Origin: Bacillaceae bacterium SAS-127
GTDB taxonomy: Bacteria; Bacillota; Bacilli; Bacillales; Domibacillaceae
DNA length: 46,993 nt
Direction: 5' to 3'
NCBI GenBank assembly: GCA_002261155.1
Contig: NKXN01000041.1
Span: forward strand, 1 to 46,993
Notes under the pieces: model-generated
Told to the model about the DNA's origin: nothing
What the model saw: only the letters and a program-made list of their open reading frames with translations
Database searches by the model: none
Position numbers and translations under genes: made by a program
Part shown: positions 39,928 through 46,993 of the stretch, piece after piece
How the letters are laid out: each line of letters begins with the position of its first letter
Numbering within the stretch: position 1 is the first letter of the stretch

Positions 39928-41265
39928 ATGAAGAAATTAGACACAGTATTTATCGGCTTAATGCTATTTTCAATGTTTTTTGGAGCAGGGAACTTGATTT
40001 TTCCGCCTCATTTAGGAGCGCAATCGGGAACGTCCTATTGGCTCGCGATGGCTGGATTTATTATCACGAGCGTGGGCTTACCGTTCGCCGTCTTGTTAGC
40101 TGTTTCCCTTGTGAAAGATGGCGCACCAACGATCGGTAATCGCGTACATCCAGCCTTTAGCAAAGTTTTCATGTTCGGCGTATACTTATCCATCGGTCCT
40201 TTTCTTGGCATCCCGAGAAACGCGAATGTGGCATATGAAATGGGCGTAAAACCATTTTTAAACGAAGCATGGAACCCAGCATTGACCTTATTTATCTATA
40301 CATTTGTTTTCTTTGCTCTTGTGTATGTCATCAGTTTAGATCCTTCAAAAATGGAAAAATATTTAAGTCGCTGGATCACACCAGTTTTACTTGTGGCGAT
40401 GGTAATCCTTTGTGTCGTTGGCTTTATGAAATTAGATGCACCGTTACAAGCACCGACAGCAGGATATGAAAGTGGTGCGTTATTTAAAGGATTTATCGAA
40501 GGATATAACACGATGGATGCCCTTGCTGCATTGGCCTACGGAATTGTTATCCTTACATCGATTCGCCAAAAAGGCATCACTGACAGCAAAGCATTAACGA
40601 AATATACGTTAAAAGCGGGAATGATCGCTGGTGTCTTGCTTTCCGTCGTCTATATCAGCCTTGGTTTAATCGGTGGAAAAATGGCAGCAAGCGGCTCTTT
40701 TGAAAATGGAACAGACATTTTAACCGCGACATCCGTTCTTTTATTAGGACAAAATGGAACGATCTTACTTGGATTGATCTTCACGTTAGCTTGCTTTACA
40801 ACTGTCGTCGGCTTAACAACTTCTTGTAGCCAATACTTTGCCGAGCAATTTCCGAAAGTCAGCTATAAAACATTGGTGTTAGTATTAACGATTGTTGGCT
40901 TTACGTTAGCGAATTTAGGCCTGGCGCAAATCTTAAAAGTATCGGTACCATTTCTTGTCACAGCGTATCCATTAACGATCGTGCTCATCGTTCTCACATT
41001 CTTCCATCGTTATTTTAAAAACTCAAAGAAAGTATACGGAAGCACCGTTTTATTCACCGGAGTATTTGCAGTACTCGGAGGATTGCACACATTCGGCATC
41101 AACTTAGGGCCGCTGCAAACCGTAAGAGAACACCTTCCACTAGCTGAATTTGGACTAGAGTGGATCGTTCCGGCATTAGTTGGCGCAGGTCTAGGATTAT
41201 TATTGAGTACTCTCAAGGTGCCTGTCACTCCCCGAAGTTTGTCGAATGAAAAGCCAGGAATTTGA
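39928..41265 (+). CDS. brnQ: Branched-chain amino acid transporter BrnQ (LIVCS family)
   Basis: 445 residues, about twelve membrane segments. DTVFIGLMLFSMFFGAGNLIFPPHLGAQSG at the N-terminus and the internal GRRAKxx-like helices match BrnQ (Na+/H+ symport of Ile, Leu, Val). The T-box with an Ile specifier upstream fits its role. ATG 39928 follows AAAAGGAGAG. The last 15 residues (VPVTPRSLSNEKPGI) are encoded largely by repeat copy F (41217-41246), so the native C-terminus has been replaced. Confidence 0.93.
   Translation: MKKLDTVFIGLMLFSMFFGAGNLIFPPHLGAQSGTSYWLAMAGFIITSVGLPFAVLLAVSLVKDGAPTIGNRVHPAFSKVFMFGVYLSIGPFLGIPRNANVAYEMGVKPFLNEAWNPALTLFIYTFVFFALVYVISLDPSKMEKYLSRWITPVLLVAMVILCVVGFMKLDAPLQAPTAGYESGALFKGFIEGYNTMDALAALAYGIVILTSIRQKGITDSKALTKYTLKAGMIAGVLLSVVYISLGLIGGKMAASGSFENGTDILTATSVLLLGQNGTILLGLIFTLACFTTVVGLTTSCSQYFAEQFPKVSYKTLVLVLTIVGFTLANLGLAQILKVSVPFLVTAYPLTIVLIVLTFFHRYFKNSKKVYGSTVLFTGVFAVLGGLHTFGINLGPLQTVREHLPLAEFGLEWIVPALVGAGLGLLLSTLKVPVTPRSLSNEKPGI
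41217..41246 (+). repeat. Interspersed ~30-bp repeat, copy F, at the end of brnQ
   Basis: GGTGCCTGTCACTCCCCG with exact TTTGTCGAA (41238-41246). It is read in frame as VPVTPRSLSN, just before the brnQ stop codon. Confidence 0.92.
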
Positions 41266-41279
41266 TCCTGGCTTTTTGT
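41248..41279 (+). terminator. Terminator of brnQ
   Basis: AAAAGCCAGGA pairs with TCCTGGCTTTT with a short loop. It includes the stop codon, directly after repeat copy F. Confidence 0.85.
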
Positions 41280-41313
41280 TGCTACTTGTGAAGATAAGGA
41301 GAAATGTACATTC

Positions 41314-41727
41314 TTATTGGAGCAAAATTTCTTTTAATCGTGTGGAATGTTCTTTGCCTAATGTGCCAATGTATTCTTTATCATGATTCATAATCGTTGA
41401 TTGTTCATCATCTTGATGAAACGAGATAGAATAGTTAACCAATCTCTCAGGCTCATTTTCATTATATCTCAAAAACAAAGTAGCCTTTACATCTTCTTTT
41501 TTCAGCATTTGAACGCTGTCCTCCTCATCCCACTTGATCTTATGAAATATTTCTCGCAATTCCTCAATGCTTTCATCTTCCGCAATTATTTCAGGAACAT
41601 CGTCTTGACTAGTAATTTCCACATCTACCCTTGATAAGTAATCCAAGTCTGTTTCATCCTTATTGCATCCAAATAATAATAAAAACGATAGAGAAAAGAA
41701 GGAAAAGGAACGTATTAATTTATTCAT
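41314..41727 (-). CDS. Small lipoprotein
   Basis: 137 residues: a signal peptide with lipobox LLLFGC (FSFFSLSFLLLFGC), then an acidic extracellular domain (EIIAEDESIEELREIFHKIKWDEEDSVQMLKKEDVKATLFLRYNENEPERLV). It should be lipidated at the Cys and held on the outer face of the membrane. The family is not recognised. Ribosome binding site is weak for both ATG 41727 and the alternative 41736. Confidence 0.75.
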   Translation of the reverse strand: MNKLIRSFSFFSLSFLLLFGCNKDETDLDYLSRVDVEITSQDDVPEIIAEDESIEELREIFHKIKWDEEDSVQMLKKEDVKATLFLRYNENEPERLVNYSISFHQDDEQSTIMNHDKEYIGTLGKEHSTRLKEILLQ

Positions 41728-41848
41728 GTTAAACAATTTTGTGAGAAAGACAGACTACTGGAGAATGGCGTTACCGATATAATTGAAACTGAAACAAAAC
41801 ATAGTGAAAAAAGTTGTGTGAATTCCTTAGAGAATAGATGATAGGGAA

Positions 41849-41868
41849 GATCCCTGTCACTCCTCGAC
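41849..41868 (+). repeat. Interspersed repeat, degenerate copy G
   Basis: AGATCCCTGTCACTCCTCGA retains the middle of the repeat but has lost the TTTGTCGAA part. It lies in a 298-base gap (41728-42025) in which I find no other feature. Confidence 0.6.
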
Positions 41869-41980
41869 TAAAAAGCAGATACAGTGAAAGGGTTGGATAT
41901 GGCTTAAGTGTTTAGTTTGTTAGTCTGAAGTTTGAAAAACAAATAGTGGCATGAGTGTAAAAAAATCTATTGTAGAATAA

Positions 41981-42022
41981 AAATGGACGGCTTAAACATC
42001 AATGTTTAAGCCGTCCATTTCC
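41981..42022. terminator. Perfect 19-bp hairpin after the soluble chemoreceptor
   Basis: AAATGGACGGCTTAAACAT pairs with ATGTTTAAGCCGTCCATTT around a 2-base loop, serving the reverse-strand gene ending at 42026. Confidence 0.85.
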
Positions 42023-42025
42023 TAT

Positions 42026-42850
42026 TTATCGTAATGCTTTTTTCATAAAGGTATTCATTTCAACACTCAAATTATTTAGTTGATCAATAATTTCACTAAA
42101 GTCTTGCACGAGAGTTGCTTGTTCTCCAGAGGCGCTTTTAATTTGAAACATGCTTTCTTTTAAACTCTCTAAGTTTTCTTTCACGTTACTGAGGGAGTTT
42201 TCGATTTGTTCTGTGGCTTTTGAGGTTTCCATAGATAGTTTTCGTACTTCTCCAGCAACGATATTAAAGCCTGCTCCATGTTGTCCAGCACGGGCAGCTT
42301 CAATAGAAGCATTTAATCCTAGTAAGTTTGTTTGGCGAGAAATGTCTTTAATGAGATCAGTAATAACATTTGTTTGTTCTGAATCTTTTAAAGCGTGGGC
42401 AGTTTGTTCATTAATTTCGTCACTTGTTGCTGCTAACTCTTCTGAGTGTGAAGCAATAGTATGCACTTTATCTTGTAAGTTATTAGCGATCGAGTTAATG
42501 GTATCCATATATGATTCTAATTTCTCTTGATTATCTAATGGCAATCCAAATGCTAGTGCACCAATAACTTGACGGCTTTCATAAATAGGGAAGGCGAAGG
42601 CCTGGATGGGTACACCGTATACTTCTTTAGGTATGTAAATATTTGTTTCTTTTCCGTTTAACGCACCAGTAATGTTTTGGTCAGCGGCATTGTATACATC
42701 ACCAGTTTGATTGCCTGTATCTACACGCTTACCAGGTAAATAGCTCACCATTGTTTCTTGTTTTTTTTCTACAACAGTGACGATTGCTTCTCCTTTAAAT
42801 GCTTTATGGATGTAGGGCGTCGCTGCTGTTAAAACTTCTAACATATTCAT
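42026..42850 (-). CDS. Soluble chemoreceptor-like protein (second of the YfmS type)
   Basis: 274 residues with an N-terminal sensor ([27 protein letters not shown], then [40 protein letters not shown]) and a signalling tip [40 protein letters not shown]. There is no membrane segment. The layout is that of YfmS-type receptors and of the paralogue at 21782-22636, but the sensor is quite different, so a different cytosolic ligand is likely. AAAGGAG precedes ATG 42850. The gene stands alone. Confidence 0.85.
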   Translation of the reverse strand: MNMLEVLTAATPYIHKAFKGEAIVTVVEKKQETMVSYLPGKRVDTGNQTGDVYNAADQNITGALNGKETNIYIPKEVYGVPIQAFAFPIYESRQVIGALAFGLPLDNQEKLESYMDTINSIANNLQDKVHTIASHSEELAATSDEINEQTAHALKDSEQTNVITDLIKDISRQTNLLGLNASIEAARAGQHGAGFNIVAGEVRKLSMETSKATEQIENSLSNVKENLESLKESMFQIKSASGEQATLVQDFSEIIDQLNNLSVEMNTFMKKALR

Positions 42851-43048
42851 GTTGAATAGACTCCTTTTGGTAGATGTGATTAATAGCTCTACCATTATAT
42901 ATCGAAACAATTAGTAAAATGAGTATTACAAGGAACGATTATGTGAAAATGTAAACATGTTCCTAGAGCTTTTTCTATTTGACTCTTGAACGACTCCATA
43001 GTTCATACTGGCACCATAATATGAAAATAAATTATGAGGTGAATGGAT

Positions 43049-44398
43049 ATGGAAAAGTATGATCTTGCTGTGATTGGTGCTGGAGCAGGTGGGTTAAATG
43101 CTTCATTTGAAGCTTTAATGCTCGGCAAGAAGGTTGGGTTAATTGACAAGTATAAGCCAGGTGGGGAATGCACTTGGTCTGGGTGTATACCTAGTAAAGC
43201 GCTTATTCAAATCGCTGATGAAATACATACTGCGAAAAAATATGGAAACATCGAGATCAATGGAAAGCAAATATTAACGAAAGTGCGTACTTTAATCGAG
43301 ACAGCTCATCAAGCAGAAGCTGTTGAGGTATTAGAAGAGGCTGGGATTGATTATCTTCAAGGCTACGCAAAGTTTAAAAATGCTCATACATTAGATGTAG
43401 ATGGAAAGGAAATCCAAGCCGATAAAGTCATCATTGCTACAGGATCATCCGCGCTTATTCCTTCTATTAAAGGAATAGAGACTGTCGACTATTTAACGAA
43501 TGAAAATGTCTTTTTACTTGAAGATTTGCCTAAAGATTTAATCATTTTAGGGGCAGGAGCGATCGGCGTTGAACTCGCTCAAGCTTTTCAACGACTAGGC
43601 GTTCAAGTGAAACTAGTTGAGATGGCAGAGACTATTTTATTTAGAGAAGAGAAAGACATGGCGGTAGAACTGGAATCCATTCTGAAGGAAGAAGGGGTTG
43701 AATGCTTCACTTCGGCTAAAGGAGTAGAAGTGACAACTGATGCCACAGGAGTGACGCTCACGATCGAACAAAATGGGGAAAAGACAAATCTTACCGGAGA
43801 AAAAATATTACTCGCATTAGGAAGAAAGCCTAATGTTGAAGGGATCAACTTAGATGAAATAGGAGTCCAATATAATCATAAAGGCATCGAAGTAAATGAA
43901 TACTTAGAAACGACAGTGCCGAATGTGTATGCCGCAGGAGATATCGTCGGACCTTACTTATTCTCTCACATGGGCGGAGTACAAGGGAAGCAAGCGGTGC
44001 AAAATGCTTTTTCAGTGGAAAAAGGAAAAATAAACTATGACCATGCAGCTTGGTGCACGTTCACTCATCCAGAATTAGCAAGAGCAGGGATGACGGAGGA
44101 AGAAGCAAAATCGAAATATGATGGCCGTGTGCAAGTGTATACACAGGCATATAGCGAATTAGATCGGGCGGTCGTAGATGAAAAAACAAAAGGCATGGCA
44201 AAAGTCATTTGTGATGAAGAAGGTTACATTGTCGGAGCTAGTATTTTAGGAGAAAGAGCATGTGAATTGTTAGGTGAGCTTCAAGTCATGAAGTCGTTGC
44301 ATATTCCGTTTTATAAATTACAAGAAGCAATCCATCCGTACCCTTCCTATAGTGAAATATTGCTTCAACTAAGCAAGGAAGCTTATAATAATCAATAA
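43049..44398 (+). CDS. FAD-dependent disulfide oxidoreductase, Lpd/MerA/RclA-like
   Basis: 449 residues: an FAD-binding GAGAGGLNASFEA, redox-active Cys41 and Cys46 in PGGECTWSGCIPSKAL, an NAD-binding GAGAIGVELAQAFQRLG, NVYAAGDIVG, and a C-terminal HPYPSYSEIL in place of the usual HPTxSE active-site His-Glu pair. This is the pyridine nucleotide-disulfide reductase class 1 architecture. The absence of pyruvate- or 2-oxoglutarate-dehydrogenase neighbours and the downstream MerR regulator suggest an RclA/MerA-type stress reductase. ATG 43049 has GAGGTGA at 6 bases; ATG 43043 overlaps it. Confidence 0.88.
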   Translation: MEKYDLAVIGAGAGGLNASFEALMLGKKVGLIDKYKPGGECTWSGCIPSKALIQIADEIHTAKKYGNIEINGKQILTKVRTLIETAHQAEAVEVLEEAGIDYLQGYAKFKNAHTLDVDGKEIQADKVIIATGSSALIPSIKGIETVDYLTNENVFLLEDLPKDLIILGAGAIGVELAQAFQRLGVQVKLVEMAETILFREEKDMAVELESILKEEGVECFTSAKGVEVTTDATGVTLTIEQNGEKTNLTGEKILLALGRKPNVEGINLDEIGVQYNHKGIEVNEYLETTVPNVYAAGDIVGPYLFSHMGGVQGKQAVQNAFSVEKGKINYDHAAWCTFTHPELARAGMTEEEAKSKYDGRVQVYTQAYSELDRAVVDEKTKGMAKVICDEEGYIVGASILGERACELLGELQVMKSLHIPFYKLQEAIHPYPSYSEILLQLSKEAYNNQ

Positions 44399-44407
44399 AG
44401 TGTTCGA

Positions 44408-44443
44408 TAAGAGGCTTGTCTATGTACAAGTCTTTTATTATTT
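44408..44443 (+). terminator. Weak terminator between flavoprotein and MerR genes
   Basis: AAGAGGCTTGT pairs imperfectly with ACAAGTCTTTT and is followed by T-rich sequence. Read-through into the regulator is possible. Confidence 0.5.
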
Positions 44444-44463
44444 CAAGAAAGGGGTTTTTTGAC

Positions 44464-45270
44464 GTGGTGAATAAATATTTCAAAACGGGAGAAGTAGCGA
44501 AGTTTCACAACGTTTCCCCGGACACCGTTAGATACTATCATAAAGAAAAACTAGTAGAACCGACCGTCGTGAAAGATAATAAATACAGATATTACACGCT
44601 CAATGATACGTTAAAATTCAGCAGTGTGACGTGGTTAAGAGAGTTAGGGGTGCCGCTTCACCAAATTAAGGATTGGTTCACCTACAGTGATTTAAATGAA
44701 GTGACCTCCTTTCATTCTGATTATATTAAAGCGCTTCAACAAGAGAAGCAGCTGATCGACAAAAAAATAAATTATTTACAACAGTTCAACGCTAGAATGG
44801 AAAGCTTCCAACGCAGCCCCAATCAGCTAGAATATGTAGAAAACGACTTTATCTACATCTGTCATGCGTTAAGTTTTACAGCCGATGAAGATGGTTTCAA
44901 TATCGATGAACCGACTTACGAAGAGACGGTAGACGATCCATTTTGGACGAAAACTTCCATTATTAGCTTTACCAATACGATCCAAAATAGCGATGATCCT
45001 CAAAAAGGACAAGTGTGCTGCTCGAATATCATTCCGAGTGAATGTGATGACATCGAAAAACTCAAGTTTACGCGAGCGCTCAGATATAATTACATCGGCG
45101 ACACCTTCTCCGATCGTACCTATCGCAACCGAATTAAAACACAAGTCATACAACACTGTGCAGAAAACAACCTAAGCCTCCAACCAAACTTTTACGAACT
45201 ATATTACCTATACCAAAACGTAAACGAATGTCCTGTTTACTATGTGCATGTTTATTTTCCGTTGCAGTAG
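44464..45270 (+). CDS. MerR family regulator with effector-binding-like domain
   Basis: 268 residues. KYFKTGEVAKFHNVSPDTVRYYHKEKLVEPTVVKDNKYRYYTLND is a MerR winged helix, then coiled coil (YIKALQQEKQLIDKKINYLQQFNARME), then a GyrI/BmrR-like C domain (LEYVENDFIYICHAL and later PVYYVHVYFPLQ). BmrR-type proteins activate multidrug or stress genes in response to bound ligands. GTG 44464 with GAAAGGGG is the best start. It lies 65 bases behind the flavoprotein, which it may control. Confidence 0.85.
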   Translation: MVNKYFKTGEVAKFHNVSPDTVRYYHKEKLVEPTVVKDNKYRYYTLNDTLKFSSVTWLRELGVPLHQIKDWFTYSDLNEVTSFHSDYIKALQQEKQLIDKKINYLQQFNARMESFQRSPNQLEYVENDFIYICHALSFTADEDGFNIDEPTYEETVDDPFWTKTSIISFTNTIQNSDDPQKGQVCCSNIIPSECDDIEKLKFTRALRYNYIGDTFSDRTYRNRIKTQVIQHCAENNLSLQPNFYELYYLYQNVNECPVYYVHVYFPLQ

Positions 45271-45272
45271 TA

Positions 45273-45302
45273 GGTGCCTGTCACTCCTCGATTTTTGTCG
45301 AT
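45273..45302 (+). repeat. Interspersed ~30-bp repeat, copy H
   Basis: GGTGCCTGTCACTCCTCG followed by TTTGTCGAT, one mismatch to the Spo0A box. It begins 3 bases after the MerR-type gene's stop codon. Confidence 0.9.
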
Positions 45303-45422
45303 AAAAAATTATTTCTTTCACAGGAGTCATAATAAGCGCTGAATTTAAGGAACCGATACTATATTATTTGCATAAGATAATAAAGCATTTGAATAATTTG
45401 TAAAAAAGTGAGGTGAATGTAT

Positions 45423-46025
45423 ATGCAGCAACCTTCACAATTACTATATGAAACTCCTTTCATCGCTTATTATGAACAGCTTGTCACACCATCAGAATGC
45501 CGTCAACTCATTGATTTATCTCGAAAGAAGCTTCAACCCGCCACAGTCATGGGGAAAACAAATTCAAAAGTCTCAGCTATAAGAAAGTCAGAGAATACTT
45601 GGTTTAACCATGATTCTAATGAGGTTGTCCGTCAAATATGTGAACGCATCTCTGCTACCGTTGATTCTCCACTCAATTATGCAGAGAAATTACAAGTGGC
45701 AAGATATACTGCCGGTGGAAAATTTAATGCTCATGTGGATTGTTTTGATCCATGGACCCAAATGGGAAGAAGCCATATTGAAAAACACGGACAACGATTG
45801 ATTACGGCATTGCTTTATTTAAATAATGTCGATTCAGGAGGAGCGACTTTATTTCCTCGACTTAATATTAGTGTGACTCCGTCAGAAGGAAGATTGTTAG
45901 TTTTCGAAAATTGCACAAAAGGAACGAATCGAAGCCATTTATTATCATTGCACGAGGGATGTTTAGTAAATGAGGGAGAAAAATGGATTGCAACATTATG
46001 GTTTCATGAAAAAGCTCAATATTAA
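45423..46025 (+). CDS. Prolyl-4-hydroxylase-like 2-oxoglutarate/Fe(II) dioxygenase
   Basis: 200 residues. The double-stranded beta-helix core has the metal motif His-x-Asp in KFNAHVDCFDPW, the distal His in SLHEGCLVNEGEKWIATLWFHE with the Lys that binds 2-oxoglutarate, and LQVARYTAGG before it. It resembles collagen-type prolyl hydroxylases found in Bacillus anthracis and relatives. Possible targets are proline residues in cell-surface or EF-Tu-like proteins, but none is suggested by the neighbours. ATG 45423 has AGGTGA at 6 bases. Confidence 0.88.
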   Translation: MQQPSQLLYETPFIAYYEQLVTPSECRQLIDLSRKKLQPATVMGKTNSKVSAIRKSENTWFNHDSNEVVRQICERISATVDSPLNYAEKLQVARYTAGGKFNAHVDCFDPWTQMGRSHIEKHGQRLITALLYLNNVDSGGATLFPRLNISVTPSEGRLLVFENCTKGTNRSHLLSLHEGCLVNEGEKWIATLWFHEKAQY

Positions 46026-46104
46026 TTGTTATAGTCTTCCGTACCCCATGCCTGTCTTTAGACGCTTAAAAGGCTATGAGTTGTAAATGTTTGATTTTGT
46101 GAAT

Positions 46105-46147
46105 GAAAAAAACGGTAACCTTCTATTTTAGGAGGTTATCGCTTTTT
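46105..46147 (+). terminator. Terminator of the dioxygenase gene
   Basis: CGGTAACC pairs with GGTTATCG around a 13-base loop, then CTTTTT. It lies in a 221-base gap with no other feature seen. Confidence 0.75.
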
Positions 46148-46246
46148 ATGAATGGAATCCCTTTCTAAAGATGAACCTGACACAACGTATTATTATGGGA
46201 TTACTAAAAAGGTGTGCACGAATTTGATCGGAAAGGAATGTGAGCA

Positions 46247-46921
46247 ATGGAGTTATTATACATACAACCACTAATCACCCTTATGCAAGCTGAAAGAGAT
46301 AAAGAGCGAGCAGAAAAAATGTCTGCGTATATGAAAAATTTTTTCGCCTTCCTCGGTATCCCTGCACCAGAACGGACAGCGATTTTTCGAGAGTTTATCA
46401 AGGAATACGGGAAGCCGACAATAGAGGAGCTACCGGATATTGTTCGTGCACTTTGGGCGATGCCAGAGCGAGAGTATCAATATTGTGCGTTAACTTTTTT
46501 AGAAAAATCGCTGCGCCAGCTGACTCCAGAGCATGTGCCTTTACTAGAAGAGATCGCTTTGTCGAAGTCTTGGTGGGACACGATTGATTTGATTGCTTCT
46601 AAATTTATTGGTCATGTGTTAAGACAATATCCAGATGAGCAAACAACTTGGGTATCACGTTGGAATCAAGCCGACAATATGTGGCTCAACCGAATCGCTA
46701 TTTTATTCCAATTAAAATATAAGGAAAAAACAGATGTTTATCTACTTCAATCGATCATTCTCACCCATTCCGAACAGAAAGAATTTTTCATCCAAAAAGC
46801 GATCGGGTGGGCGCTTAGAGAATACGCCAAAACAAACCCTTCATTCGTATTACAATTTGTTGAGCAGCATTCACTACCTTCATTAAGCAAACGAGAAGCG
46901 GTGAAAAACCTCTTAAAATAA
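46247..46921 (+). CDS. alkD: DNA alkylation repair glycosylase AlkD-like
   Basis: 224 residues of HEAT-like helical repeats. The positions corresponding to the catalytic surface of Bacillus AlkD are visible: the SWWDTIDLIA segment (Trp/Asp), the Arg in NMWLNRIAIL, and the Trp in KAIGWALREY. AlkD excises N3- and N7-alkylated bases without base flipping. The gene has GGAATGTGAG upstream and is complete here. The 72 bases after it carry no further gene inside the window. Confidence 0.92.
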   Translation: MELLYIQPLITLMQAERDKERAEKMSAYMKNFFAFLGIPAPERTAIFREFIKEYGKPTIEELPDIVRALWAMPEREYQYCALTFLEKSLRQLTPEHVPLLEEIALSKSWWDTIDLIASKFIGHVLRQYPDEQTTWVSRWNQADNMWLNRIAILFQLKYKEKTDVYLLQSIILTHSEQKEFFIQKAIGWALREYAKTNPSFVLQFVEQHSLPSLSKREAVKNLLK

Positions 46922-46993
46922 TGAACGCTATATGCTAAAGTGGATGAGGAAACTATTTCGGAATGCTAAACAAACAAGTATTTTGATTGGAAT

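Noticed and set aside
39750-39944. Reverse-strand 64-codon ORF inside the brnQ leader
   Set aside because: It is an open frame of the interspersed repeat at 39748-39900 and overlaps the brnQ ribosome binding site; such frames are often annotated but lack support.
8412-45302. CRISPR array interpretation of the repeats
   Set aside because: Copies are isolated, kilobases apart, with no regular spacing and no cas genes.
1-46993. tRNA, rRNA and phage or plasmid genes
   Set aside because: None found. The HTH gene at 36613-37386 is the only plasmid-like candidate and stands alone.

Overview
The window is from a low-GC Gram-positive bacterium, very probably a member of the Bacillaceae. Supporting signs are strong purine-rich ribosome binding sites, frequent GTG/TTG starts, an isoleucine-type T-box leader, HemAT oxygen sensors, a RodA-type SEDS protein, a sortase with an LPXTG substrate, and gene pairs known from Bacillus subtilis (yfmT-yfmS-like, ysfB-ysfC-ysfD-like, yknXYZ-like, ykoGH-PepSY-like). 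There are no rRNA or tRNA genes, no CRISPR array and no complete transposon. Most of it reads as ordinary chromosome with small accessory insertions.

Layout. 1-283: remnant of the 3' end of a group II intron joined to a partial reverse-strand ORF, then a promoter with a palindromic operator. 284-5668: EVE-domain protein with a MarR regulator, nagB, a nitroreductase divergent from an HxlR regulator, a first HemAT receptor, a small membrane protein and a thioredoxin-like protein. 5830-11766: chromate transporter, rodA, and a YknXYZ/MacAB-type efflux operon whose permease has a frameshift near its end. 11767-12161: a compact structured element resembling a non-autonomous IS605-family transposon. 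12162-18362: a GNAT with a repeat inside its coding region, a CdaR-type regulator with glycolate oxidase genes glcD-glcF, and a second HemAT. 18398-23969: FusB-like protein, small HTH protein, VTT membrane protein, aldehyde dehydrogenase with a soluble chemoreceptor, GNAT, DUF6241-like protein. 24203-26811: glycerate kinase translationally coupled to a SLC13-type permease. 26891-30021: two-component system with a PepSY protein. 30075-33574: OsmC protein, methyltransferase, DUF4885-like protein, ATP-grasp protein. 33831-36569: LPXTG surface protein, sortase, second acidic-tailed PepSY protein. 36613-39005: HTH protein, Tip30-like SDR, DegV. 39402-41265: T-box-controlled BrnQ transporter. 41314-46921: lipoprotein, soluble chemoreceptor, MerA/RclA-like flavoprotein with a MerR regulator, prolyl-4-hydroxylase-like dioxygenase, AlkD-like glycosylase.

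Metabolic logic. glcDF (glycolate to glyoxylate), glycerate kinase and a dicarboxylate/glycerate-type permease suggest use of C2/C3 hydroxyacids. Four chemoreceptor-type proteins, all without periplasmic sensor domains (two globin-coupled, two soluble), point to sensing of oxygen and cytosolic metabolites.

The most notable non-gene signal is a family of about 30-bp interspersed repeats, eight copies, all in the same orientation. Four copies end in an exact match to the Spo0A box TTTGTCGAA and two more differ from it by one base. Copies lie inside one coding region, at the 3' end of another, and directly after two stop codons.
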